A stretch of 64,000 nucleotides of DNA, from positions 90,724,721 to 90,788,720 of the forward strand of contig CM043956.1 in the NCBI GenBank assembly GCA_014529385.2, read 5' to 3'. The position numbers and the translations under genes are program-made. Of the stretch, positions 54,859-64,000 are shown one piece after another; the stretch's first letter is position 1, and every line of letters begins with the position of its first letter. The notes under the pieces were generated by a model. That model worked only from the letters and a program-made list of their open reading frames with translations, did no database searches and was not told where the DNA came from. The DNA comes from Adiantum capillus-veneris. Its lineage: Eukaryota; Streptophyta; Polypodiopsida; Polypodiales; Pteridaceae.

Positions 54859-56029
54859 TTCAATGGAAGCCCAATGCCAAATGTCCGGATATCCTCTTTT
54901 CTTTGGATAGCCTGGAGAGGATGTAGAATTATTTTTAGCAAATTTCAAGATGTCTTGTCGTATCAAGAGGATAGTAACTGATCAAGAACGTGTAGAGATG
55001 TTTGAGGTGGTCCTTAGGAAAGATGCTAGCACTTGGTTTGACTCTTTGCCTAAGGAAGTTAAAGGGAATTACACGGAAGTTGTGAATCATTTCAAGAGAT
55101 ACTTCTTTGATCCCCAAAACACTCAAAAACTATGGCAAGACATTGTTTCTCATAAGGAAAAAGACTTAGATGACTACTACTTGTACAAGCAAGAGTTTCT
55201 ACATCTTTGGGCTGTATGGGTGAGAAATGTTGCTAACCCTGGTGATGGTGCAGAGTTCCTAAAGAAGGAGAGGTTCATAGCTGGACTCTTTCCTGACCTT
55301 AAGATAAAAGTTGAGGTGGGTGCACCTGCTACCTTTGATGCAGCTGAAACTAGGGCTACTGAGAAATATAGGAAACTCAAGTGCTTAAGGGGGGAGGTTC
55401 CAATAGAAGGTCTTAGACCCAAAGGTAAGTCACAAGAATCAACATCTAGGGAGCTTCCGGAGGTAACGGCGGAAGTGATTGAGAAGTTAAATGAATCTTT
55501 AAGCAGCTTGTCAATTCACCTTGCACAAGCTGTAGGTCCAAAGGGACAAGCAAAGAAGTCTGAAGAGCGAGATCCACGACCTAGGAGAGTCTTGCAATGT
55601 TGGAATTGCGGAGAGTCTGGACATGGGATGTATAATTGTCCTTGGCCCCGTGGGGAGCGAGGGATACCTAACTTGAATTACCCAGTGATAAATGCAGCTG
55701 AAGGAACTGGTCAACACCCAAGGCTTCTACAAAGGCCAAATGGAGCAAGACCACCTCCACAAGCAGTGGAAGGAGTTCCACCTTTACCAGACCCAAATGT
55801 GCATGTGGTAGAGGTTACAAACTCAAATGAGGTTGACATGGAAGCAAATGGCATTAAGCGGGGCCGAGGAAAAGATAAAGAGAAAGAAAGTGTCACATCA
55901 CAAAGTGACCATGGACGAGGCAAGAAGGCAAAGGAGACCAAGGAAGCTAAGAGAACTCGACGTCGTATCAATCTCCAAGACTTCCCTCTTGGACAGGTAT
56001 GGCTCCATACAACCTATTGGAAGACATGA
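54859..56029 (+). pseudogene. Tat-like gag with zinc knuckle
   Basis: Structural precursor. Starts in decayed form near 54859 (an in-frame TAG at about 54908), then GEDVELFLANFKMSCRI and a long open part from 54950: KDASTWFDSLPKEVKGNYTE, FFDPQNTQKLWQDIVSHKEK, ERFIAGLFPDLKIKVEVG, the retrotransposon gag core. A CCHC knuckle CWNCGESGHGMYNC lies at about residue 217 of the open part (CX2CX4HX4C intact). The C-terminus is basic (GRGKDKEKESV). The protease frame overlaps by 31 nt in the next frame. Which break is fatal is clear: the TAG at the start and the missing initiator. Confidence 0.88.
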
Positions 56030-56481
56030 GAGGTAAGGGTCCTGATATCTCATGGCCTCAGTTTCTTGCATTATGCCCACAAGTTAGGAAGGATTTAACG
56101 AAAGCAGTTAGCACTAGGACAAAGATAAAAGAGAGTGTTCCTGTTGTAAAAATTGCACATGTTGAAATGAATGAGGATATTACACCTGTGCTAGATTGTT
56201 ACATCAAAGGAAGATTGGTTAAGAAAGTTCTAGTGGATGGGGGTGCACAAATTTGCATCATGACAGAGGGACTCATGCAAAAACTAGGCATGCACATCCA
56301 TGAGACACTTCAAATTAAAGTCAAGATGACCAACAATAGCAAAGCTAGGTGTGTAGGCATTTGTAAAAATGTCTCTGTGGAGGCCTTTGGCATTAAGAAG
56401 GCAGTGGATTTCTATGTCATGTCTACCAAAGGAAATGGTTACCCATTTATCCTAGGGAGACCATGGCTAATGAAAATGTGA
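55999..56481 (+). pseudogene. Tat-like aspartic protease
   Basis: Region VLDCYIKGRLVKKVLVDGGA, then ICIMTEGLMQKLGM and NGYPFILGRPWLMKM. This is the retroviral-type protease fold: VLVDGGA holds the catalytic Asp (Asp-Gly-Gly instead of Asp-Ser/Thr-Gly), and ILGRPWL is the usual closing motif. It ends at an in-frame TGA (56479-56481), with pol continuing in the same frame. Confidence 0.85.
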
Positions 56482-56484
56482 GCT

Positions 56485-57305
56485 TTGCAAGATTGGGAGA
56501 ATGGAAAGCTAATTTGCAGGAATGAAAATCATAAGAAGGTTGTCTTTGACATGAAGGAGCAACGCCAAGAGGAGCTCCATGAAGAATCATCTCAAAGTGA
56601 GACGGAGGAAGGGTGGACCAATAGCACTTCAGAAGGAGAAAGTAGCGGCAGCATTACTGAAGAGGAGTCTTCCATCGAAGTCATGGGGGTAAGGTTTAAT
56701 CCAAACAACCAAGAGACCTCTTGCCCAGGTTTGGAAGAGGTAGGTTCCCAAGAGAACCAAAATGTGCAAGATGAAGGAATGTTAGAAGGTATGTTGTCTA
56801 CAACACTTACAAAGGATGAAAGAGAGGAGTTCAAATGTGTGCTAAGGAAATTTCCTACGCTTTGTGCTAAATACTACACCGATGTGCGTGGAGTAGATGC
56901 TGTTCAACACAAAATAGAGTTGAAGCCAGAGGCCACACCTAAGGCTCAGAAGCTACGAAGGCTAGGAGTCATCAAGGAGCAGTCTTTACTCAAGGAGGTA
57001 AGAAATCTTCTAGCAGCAGGTTTCATTTATCCAGTGGAGAATTCAGAGTGGGTCTCTCCCGTTGTTGTCACTCCTAAGAAAAACGGAATTGGAGGGTGTG
57101 TGTGGATTACCGTCCACTCAATGAGGCAACAAAAAGAGATCACTTTCCCCTCCCATTTCAGGATGAGATACTAAATGAGGTAGCTGGTCATGAGAAGTAC
57201 ACTGTGTGTGATGGCTACTCAGGTTACTTTCAAATAGGTATCGCATTGGTCGATTAGTTAAAAACAACCTTCATCACTCCTTGGGGTTGTTATGCTTTTA
57301 GAGTT
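56485..57305 (+). pseudogene. Tat-like RT, N-terminal part
   Basis: An acidic, Glu/Ser-rich linker (SSQSETEEGWTNSTSEGESS) is followed by CVLRKFPTLCAKYYTDVRGV, KEVRNLLAAGFIYPVENSEW and VSPVVVTPKKNG, the fingers of the RT. A frameshift near 57090 puts the VDYRPLNE-type motif into another frame, then YTVCDGYSGYFQIGIALVD and a stop before LKTTFITPWGCYAFRVMPFG. The motif with the first catalytic Asp (VCDGYSGY) is present. Confidence 0.87.
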
Positions 57306-58577
57306 ATGCCATTTGGCTTGACAAATGCTCCTGCAACTTTCCAACGTTTCATGAACATGGTGTTTCAAGCATTCTTTGGAAAGTCAATCAGGGTGTTCAT
57401 TGATGATTTCTGCATTTATAGCTCAAAATCATTGCATCTACAAAAGGTAGAAGAAGGTTTAAAGAAGCTCTACGACATGGGAGGTCAACTCAACCCCGAC
57501 AAGTGTCACATAGGTGAGGATGAAGTGATGTTGCTTCGTCACAAGGTTTCCTATAAAGGCATTGAGGTGGATCCTTCAAAGGCAAAGGCTCTTATTGAGC
57601 TCCCATCACCCAAGAATCTCAAAGAGGTCATCTCATTCATTCAAAAGGTGAAGTATATGTCACGCTTCACTCACTTAGCCTCGGAGTTACTTCACCCTTT
57701 GCAAAAGTTGACACAACAAGTAGAATTTGCATGGTCTGATGATCTTGAAGAGTACTTTTGTAACATTAAAGTCATTTTGTCAGAGCTACCAACACTCATG
57801 CCTCCTTGTTGGAAGTACACATTGTTTGTTAGCTCTAATGTTGGGAAGGAAACAATTGGTGCAGTTTTATTACAACAAGATCCCCACAGTACCAGGATGC
57901 GACCCATCTACTTTGCTAGTAGGGTCATGAATGCTTTGGAGAGAGGCTACACGGAGGAAAAACTCATGATGCTGTCTCTCATGTTTGCGGTGAGAAAGTT
58001 TAGATCCTACTTGCTGCCAAAACCTTTTGTAATTCTCACTGCAGAAAATTTGTTTCCTTGGGTGTCATCTCAAATGAATCTTAGCACTAGGATCTCGAAG
58101 TGGATTATGGAGTTGCAAGAGTTTCAATACTCTTTCAAGTTAGAGGATAGTGTGCGTGCACAATTGGCGGGGATTCTCACTTATAAGGTACATGAGAAGG
58201 AAATTAAGGTGCCTGAAGTAAAGACCCTACCATTGCCACCACCTAAAAGTATTCCTAATGCTTTTACCTTGTTCTTTGATGGAGCTTTTCGACGAGTCAC
58301 AGGAAAAGCAGGGGGAGGGCTAGTATTGCTCAACCCAAGTGGAGAGGTGGTCATGAAAGAGAAGGTCAATCTACCAGGTTCAACTAGCAACAATGAAGCA
58401 GAATACGACACACTACTTCATGGTTTAAAGATATGCATTGGCCAAGGTATATATCGTCTCATGGTAAAAGGGGATGCACTTCTCATTGTGAAGCAAATTT
58501 TAGGCATTTGGGCATGCAAGAATGAAAGCCTAAGGACAAAAGTTCATGCCATTTGTAGATTGTTTAATCAATTTTGA
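57306..58577 (+). pseudogene. Tat-like RT palm, RNase H and second RNase H (aRNH)
   Basis: RT: MPFGLTNAPATFQRFMNMVF, RVFIDDFCIYSSKSLHLQKV (FIDD intact), GIEVDPSKAKALIELP. First RNase H (about residues 190-295) is degenerate: its first Asp reads Ser (FVSSNVG) and the TDH motif is TAE. Second RNase H from about residue 320: FTLFFDGAFRRVTGKAGGGL, STSNNEAEYDTLLHGLKICI, MVKGDALLIVKQIL; the fourth acidic residue is in the next segment (NEDADLLA at about 58613). This extra domain before integrase is the Tat-lineage feature. The frame stops at 58577 and overlaps the next frame by 32 nt. Confidence 0.92.
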
Positions 58578-59046
58578 AGAAGTGCAACTATATCATATTC
58601 CTAGGAAACAGAATGAAGATGCCGATTTACTTGCACAACAAGCAGTTACATGTGTTGAGAAAGAAGCGCAGGTCATCAAGGTGGCAGCAACTGTCAAGCA
58701 ATCGAGATACCAGGGATTGGAGTCATTGACTCCCATTATTAGCTACATTTTGGAGGGTGAGTTTCCACAAGACTTCACGAAGGCTCAGAAGAGGAGACTC
58801 ATGAAACAGGCAAGCGCGTATCTCTTTCTAGAAGGATCCCTCTATCAAAGAGGGAAGGATCAAGTGTACAGAAGAGTACCAACTATTGAGGAAATCCCAG
58901 CCATTCTAAAAGGTTTGCATGAGGAAGCGTGTGGTGGTCATTTTGTACAGGAACTCACTGCAAAAAAGATTTTGCTTGCCGGATATGTTTGGCCAAGCTT
59001 GCACATTGATGTTCAACATTGGTGTAAAAGCTGTCACAATTGTTAG
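58546..59046 (+). pseudogene. Tat-like aRNH end and integrase zinc region
   Basis: Begins with the end of the second RNase H (LYHIPRKQNEDADLLAQQAV, with the last catalytic Asp), a linker, and then the integrase HHCC region: LHEEACGGHFVQELTAKKIL, AGYVWPSLHIDVQHWCKSCH. Stops at a TAG (59044-59046) just after the Cys pair, within the zinc finger; the core continues in the same frame. Confidence 0.9.
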
Positions 59047-60141
59047 ATTAATGGAAACAAGCGTCTATTACATGGTCCACGTCAGTTAGTCCTTGCAAAT
59101 GGTCCATTTGAAAAATGGGGCATTGATGCTATGGGTCCATTGCCTAGGACTGAAAATGGAAAATCGTATATCTTGGTGGCCATAGACTACATGACGAGAT
59201 GGGTAGAAGCTCAAAGTGTGGCAAGAGTAAATGAGAGGACAGTGAGCAAATTTGTCTACACTCACATTTGTTGTAGATTTGGCACACCTTTGGAGATTGT
59301 TTCTGATAATGGTCCAAGGTTTAGAAAGGGCTTGCTCACAGAAGTCTGTGAAGAACTTCACATTCTATATCGTCATAGTACACCCTACTATCCCCAATCC
59401 AATGGTCTGGTAGAAAATGCTAATGGTGTCATTGCAGGCATCATTAGAAAGATGGTGAGAAACAAGACAAAGTTGTGGGATGACTTCTTGGATGGTGCCT
59501 TGTGGGCGTATCGAACCACATATAGGGAAGCCATGGAGTTCACACCATTTCACTTGGTCTATGGTCAAGAGGCTTTACAACCAATTCAGCTCAACATCCC
59601 AACAATACGACTTCATGGCAAAGCAAAACAAGATGATCAAGAAGCATGGATGGATCGACTTCTTACCTTAGCTGAGCTTGAGTGGAAAAGAGAAGTAGCA
59701 TACGAGTGCTACAAGAGGAAAGCTACGCAGACGAAGGAGAAGCTTGACAAGAAACTAAAGGACAAAGGCATCAATGAAGGAGATCTTGTGCTAAGGTATG
59801 ACAATCGACTCGATAATTGTTTTGATGCCAAATTTGAAACTAGATGACAGGGGCCATACGTAGTTAAGAAGGATTTCAATTCAAGTTACTATCAACTTAT
59901 GGACTTGAATGGGAAAGAGCACTCTAGGAAGGTAAATGGTTATCGCTTGAAGCCCTATTTGAGTCGCCTTCTACCAAAGGATCTACCAAAGATCTATCAA
60001 AGGGCAGTTGTCTCATGTAAGTATTGTTACATGAAGCATGAGTGTAACTCCAGCCAAAATTCTGAGGGGCCAAACAATGAAGACCTCATCAAGGACTCTG
60101 AAGCACTCTCTTTGAAAAAGATGCTCTATGATGGTACATGA
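59047..60141 (+). pseudogene. Tat-like integrase core and C-terminus
   Basis: Catalytic triad present: EKWGIDAMGPLPRTENGKSY (Asp), LEIVSDNGPRFRKGLLTEV (Asp), YYPQSNGLVENANGVIAGII (Glu). Then LWAYRTTYREAMEFTPFHLV, a typical integrase segment, and a C-terminal RYDNRLDNCFDAKFETR ending in an in-frame TGA (59845-59847). It continues GPYVVKKDFNSSYYQLMDLN and GYRLKPYLSR, the DNA-binding tail, to 60141. No chromodomain, as expected for Tat. Confidence 0.93.
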
Positions 60142-60154
60142 ATATACCATCATC

Positions 60155-60169
60155 CTGAGGGAGGGCTAA
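60155..60169 (+). other. Polypurine tract
   Basis: TGAGGGAGGGCTAA directly before the 3' LTR start TGATAGCCG at 60170. Confidence 0.75.
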
Positions 60170-62770
60170 TGATAGCCGTTTTTCGGCTTTCCATAATTGC
60201 CATAGTAAGCTACCTCACCCTATCAAATCACTCAAAAATTTTGGTTGTCCCTAGCATTTCACTGTACATAGGCGTGTGTGAGTTAGGGGACTTTTTCCAT
60301 ATCTTCTTAAAAACCCTCAATTAGCTAGTCACTGGGTTAGTTGAGCCAAAAAAAATAAAAAAATAAAAAATATAAGTATATTATGGCCCATTTGTGTGTA
60401 AATATTTCATTGTATATAGGGCCTAAATAAAAGGATTTTTCATAATTATTTTGGCATTTATTTAAATATTTCTATTTATGGTGTGTTATTTATGCTATGT
60501 ACATTGACTCACCATTACCATATTTTTTCTTACCATTTTTCATACTCTTTATTCCATATAAAAATAATTTCATGCAAGCTTCTCTTATTTTTTGTGAAAC
60601 TCCATCCCAACAAAAATCCAAAAAAACTAGTTCTATTTATGTGTATATTTTATCACTATTGTGATTTTTTCCTTCCTACATCTATTCTCTATTACTCTCA
60701 TAAATTAGACCACAAAAAATATTCATCTTTTTATGGTAGACTTATAATGAGAGAGATTTATTTTGACCCCTTTATATTTTTTCCACCTATATTATTTATA
60801 TTTGACATGTACATATTTTTTTAGACCCCTCAATATTTGATTTTCTTAGTTGTATTATTCACTTATATCACGATCTCAACAATATTTTCAATTATAGACC
60901 TACCAAATAAGGTCAAGGGTATGTGGCATGCATGCATGCACCATGGGGAGCTCACTCTTGGAGGTATTCAAAAGAATCATCCAAAGAAGGACCTCACAAG
61001 GACCTTGTGCAGTGGAAAAAACAGTCGATTTTGTTGAATTTTTAAAGATCACATGCTCCACGAATTTGAAAAGGTGATACAAACAAAAGTTGTAGCTCGT
61101 GAGCTGAACTTTCACCTCAAATGTTTTCATATTTTTTTGAGCTACGAGCTATGAGCTATGATTTTATTGGTGGACCCCAGTTTGCCCATGCTATGCAGCC
61201 ACACTCCCTCTTCCACTTTATCATTTTCCTCTTTCACACACACTCCTCCCTCTCCTTTCCACTCCCAAACCTGCAACTCCCATGTCCTAATTCACCCTCT
61301 TCACCATTGCCACATCTTTCACACCTCCATAGCCTTCATCCTCCATTTCTACACCCTATGTGTCCCCCTTTCTCTCTACATATATGTCCATATTATCATA
61401 CTCTCTTCAGCTTTGTAAAGAACTTCAAAAAATCAGCAAAAATCCAAGGATAACCTCTGCAAATGAAGGCTTTTATCATGAATTTTCCAAGGTTTGAAAT
61501 AACATAGCTTCATCGACACGCGCTGCTTCGCCATGCTGACTGCTTCTTCTTCCGGTGATGTAAAGAGGTGAATGTCAACTTCTCCAAAGCTTCAACCTCT
61601 CTTTACAAGCTCATCCCTTCTCTAACTTTTCTCATCATATATCTCACCATTTGGTGAATGATTTTGTAAATATTTTTTAGTGATAATTACTAACTACTAA
61701 CCACTAACCTTATTGTAAAATACACCCTCTACTAGAGTAGGAACTCCCAAATTATTCACTCAATCCTCTCTCCTTTCATCCTCAATAATTCTCTTCCCTT
61801 GAGCCCACATCCATGTGACTCAAAGGACAAGAGAGACCCACCCTCATTAAAAATAAATAAAAATATCCATAATCTTTTATTCTTTCAAATAAACTTGATT
61901 AGGCCTAATCCAAATTAGGGCTTCTAAAACCTATAAATAGAGCCCTTGTCTCCCTTGTAAATCATCCCGTGATCACACTACACCACACCATTCTCAACAC
62001 ATAGCACACCACTCTTCAAGCCTAGTTGTGTAGAGTGTGTGCATTATGAGTGCTCTATTCCATAACTACACATAGGTGCATGGAGAAGCTTGAAGTTAGT
62101 TATGCCATCTAGAGGAGTGGATTGATACTATACTCTGCAATCACACTTGTAGCCTACTCTTGTCCATAAATAAGATTCATAGTTTTGGGTGCAATTGTAT
62201 ATTGCAACTACGACTCTTCTCTCCAAATTGACTTGATAAGTTGGCTCATCAGGTGGTTGAAGGTATATTGTCCTCGAAGTTTGTTGTGCCATTTCGTGCT
62301 TGGTGGTTTGAGGGCTTGTTGAATTGTTTGCCAAAACTTTCAATTGTAAGAGGGTGCTCGGTGAGAGGGCTCCCGTGACCCTAAGACAATTTGTGTATTG
62401 GCAACAAGGTCAAGTTTTGTGTTGTCTCTCTATTTCTCATCAAGCTTTGTGTGCATCTAGTCTTTAAGGCTAAGAATGAGTTGCTCAAGTTGATTTGTGC
62501 GCTTTACCTTTCTCTGGCGTGGTGAATGTTTGTGTTTGGTGTGTGTGGCTATCTTGCATTCCCCTCTCTTTGTGCATTTGAGTACAAGGAGATATCACGT
62601 GCGTCCTAGTTCGCATCTACAACTAGGTGGTGCCCCTTTTCTTGTTTGGTTTCTAGCTGTGGGTTGTTGTTGTCTCTGATTGTGCTTGCCACAACCCCAT
62701 TTGAGCAGCACGGGAACCTCGAAGGGTGTTTAGAGGCCGCTCTTCTTGTTGCCCGTCCCAGACCGCCTCA
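60170..62770 (+). repeat. Tat-like 3' LTR (2,601 bp)
   Basis: TGATAGCCGTTTTTCGG to GACCGCCTCA (TG...CA). Carries the same TATA box (61932-61939, CCTATAAATAGAGCCC) as the 5' LTR. Reading frames inside are not genes. Confidence 0.9.
61932..61939 (+). promoter_or_regulatory. LTR TATA box (3' LTR)
   Basis: TATAAATA in the same context as 46332-46339; in the 3' LTR it could read out into the minus-strand gypsy element to the right (antisense to it). Confidence 0.7.
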
Positions 62771-64000
62771 ACAACGCTTAAATACCATTTCCAAGAATAG
62801 TAAATGATGTTTCTCAACTGAATATACAGTGAAATCATCCATGAATATGGCAAGGAATCGATGAAGAAACTCATTGAATATCTCCATCATTCACCCCTAG
62901 AATGTGGCTGGTGCATTGTATAGGCCAAATGGCATTACCAGATACATAAATGATCCCCACTCTTTAATGAAAGCGGTCTTCCCTCGATCTTCAGGAGCAA
63001 TTTGTAACTGGTTGTAGCCACTGTATCAATCCATAAAACTATACATCTCATACCTTGTAATCTCATCAAGCAACATATCTGTGAAGGGTAATGGAAATGG
63101 ATCCTTGATGGTTTGATCATTGAGTTTCCTATAATCTACACATACTCTCAACTTCCCATTCTTCTTGGGAACAACTACAATAGGAAACAACCAATCGCTA
63201 CTGGCTACTTCAATGATAAACCCAGCTTTAAGAAGGTTGTCAATCTCTTCCTTGACCTTCTTAGCATATTTGGGATTCATTCGGTACCACTGCAGTCTCA
63301 CTGGCCTGGCATCTGGCTTCAGTGGTATCCTGTGCTGGTAGACCTCTGGATCCACCCCTTTCAGATCAGTGTGTTCCCAGGCAAAGACATCTTTGTAATG
63401 CTGGAACATTTTGCGTGCTTTCTCCTTCATTGTAGGGTTGAGATGTTTGTTAACTTTGATCATTCTGGGGTTATCTTCAGAGCCTAGATTCCATTCCTTG
63501 ATCTCTTGGTCATCTGGGAGTAACCAGTTAGGCCTACCACCTTTGCTCTTGGTTGACTCTTCAGCGTAATTCCAAGACGACCCTTTGAGTTCCAAATCAC
63601 TATTCGGATTTATTGTGTCCTCCCCAGAATGTGCTGGCTCATCTGGCATGCTGGATTCAATTGATCCTTCTGGCCTTCCAGTAAACTGAACTAAACGTTC
63701 TTCTGAATTGGGTTTAGTAAACTGGTCTGGAAATTGCTTCTTTTGTTTGTCAGCCTGCTCCTTGTTCAATAGAACTGCATTAAGATCGATTTCTGCTAAA
63801 GGAAAAATATTTAGAGCTACTAACATCCTTTCAATCTTCTTGATCTTATACTTCTGGCATATTTCTTTACGTCTCAACTCTTTTCTCCAGCTTCTAGTGT
63901 TGTTAGTATGAATCTGGATTCTGTCGTTGGCCCCTTATAGAGTCAAAGTTTGATTAGCATAGTCGTGAACAACCTGTCCTAGTAGCATTCCATATGCTCC
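62771..64000 (-). pseudogene. gypsy protease-RT region of the older, split element
   Basis: Minus strand, from the right edge: GAYGMLLGQVVHDYANQTLT and a stop near 63935 (end of protease), a linker (63877-63400), then HRIPLKPDARPVRLQWYRMN, KVKEEIDNLLKAGFIIEVAS, KLRVCVDYRKLNDQTIKDPF, YEMYSFMD, a TGA stop near 63027, YSGYNQLQIAPEDRGKTAFI, VMPFGLYNAPATF, two stops, and FLAIFMDDFTVYS (active site MDD intact). Homology ends at LFLEMVFKRC, exactly where the Tat-like 3' LTR begins (62771). It is the upstream half of the element whose integrase lies at 43965-44755. Non-chromovirus, related to Tat/Athila-type by the RT motifs. Confidence 0.9.

Larger units (their letters stand above)
44755..62770 (+). 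mobile_element. Tat-like Ty3/gypsy element, split by a CACTA transposon
   Basis: Plus-strand element: 5' LTR (first ~185 bp lost), leader, gag with zinc knuckle, protease, RT, RNase H, a second RNase H, integrase, polypurine tract, 3' LTR. The extra RNase H just before the integrase is the hallmark of the Tat lineage. The LTRs align with a constant offset of 15,600 and no gaps; I counted about 36 differences over about 2,350 bp (about 1.5%). Its leader is split by the CACTA at 47365-54439, and it itself sits inside an older gypsy element. Confidence 0.9.

Overview
The window is eukaryotic and reads as transposon-dense heterochromatin of a land plant. The evidence is Ty3/gypsy and Ty1/copia retrotransposons, a CACTA (En/Spm) DNA transposon with TNP2-type transposase, a Helitron-like element, LINEs, tRNA-derived SINE candidates, very many (GA)n/(CT)n microsatellites, and a fragment of a plant-specific HIPP metallochaperone gene. 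No intact single-copy host gene was recognised. The LINE at the left edge has an ORF1 unlike the usual angiosperm L1 type, which would fit a fern, lycophyte, bryophyte or other large-genome lineage; that placement is inference.

Layout: 1-4.1 kb, LINE on the minus strand (ORF1, endonuclease, RT; extends past the left edge). 4.1-8.2 kb, unassigned DNA with long GA and TA/GA microsatellites, a SINE-like tRNA promoter and a hairpin. 8.2-10.16 kb, two head-to-tail LINE 3' ends. 10.2-10.7 kb, a SINE candidate and a 93-bp tandem duplication. 10741-16136, a non-autonomous Helitron-like element built of two ~2.5-kb tandem units. 16.1-17.7 kb, another SINE candidate, an inverted repeat and an 11-fold degenerate GTGTGAACT array. 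17.7-22.5 kb, a truncated chromovirus (minus). 22.5-23.6 kb, LINE and copia remnants. 24.7-28.0 kb, a ~0.85-kb direct repeat pair, one copy with a huge (CA)n. 28.0-36.4 kb, a near complete chromovirus with both LTRs (plus). 37.2-42.7 kb, a LINE (plus) broken by an LTR fragment, a MITE-like insert and a solo LTR with a perfect target duplication. 43.5-64 kb, a deep nest.

The nest: a minus-strand gypsy element (RT at 62.8-64 kb, integrase at 44.0-44.75 kb) was split by a plus-strand Tat-like gypsy element with 2.6-kb LTRs (about 44755-62770). The leader of that element was in turn split by a 7,075-bp CACTA transposon (47365-54439, target duplication TTA). The CACTA carries TNP2-like and TNPA-like genes in exons on the minus strand and a fragment of a HIPP gene (53028-53390) with HMA-domain and CaaX signatures. 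This captured host gene is the most interesting item in the window. The old gypsy integrase is also fused in frame to a copia RNase H tail.

Nearly all the coding regions carry stops or frameshifts, so the mobile elements here look immobile unless helped in trans. Domain calls come from reading motifs by eye; no database search was run.
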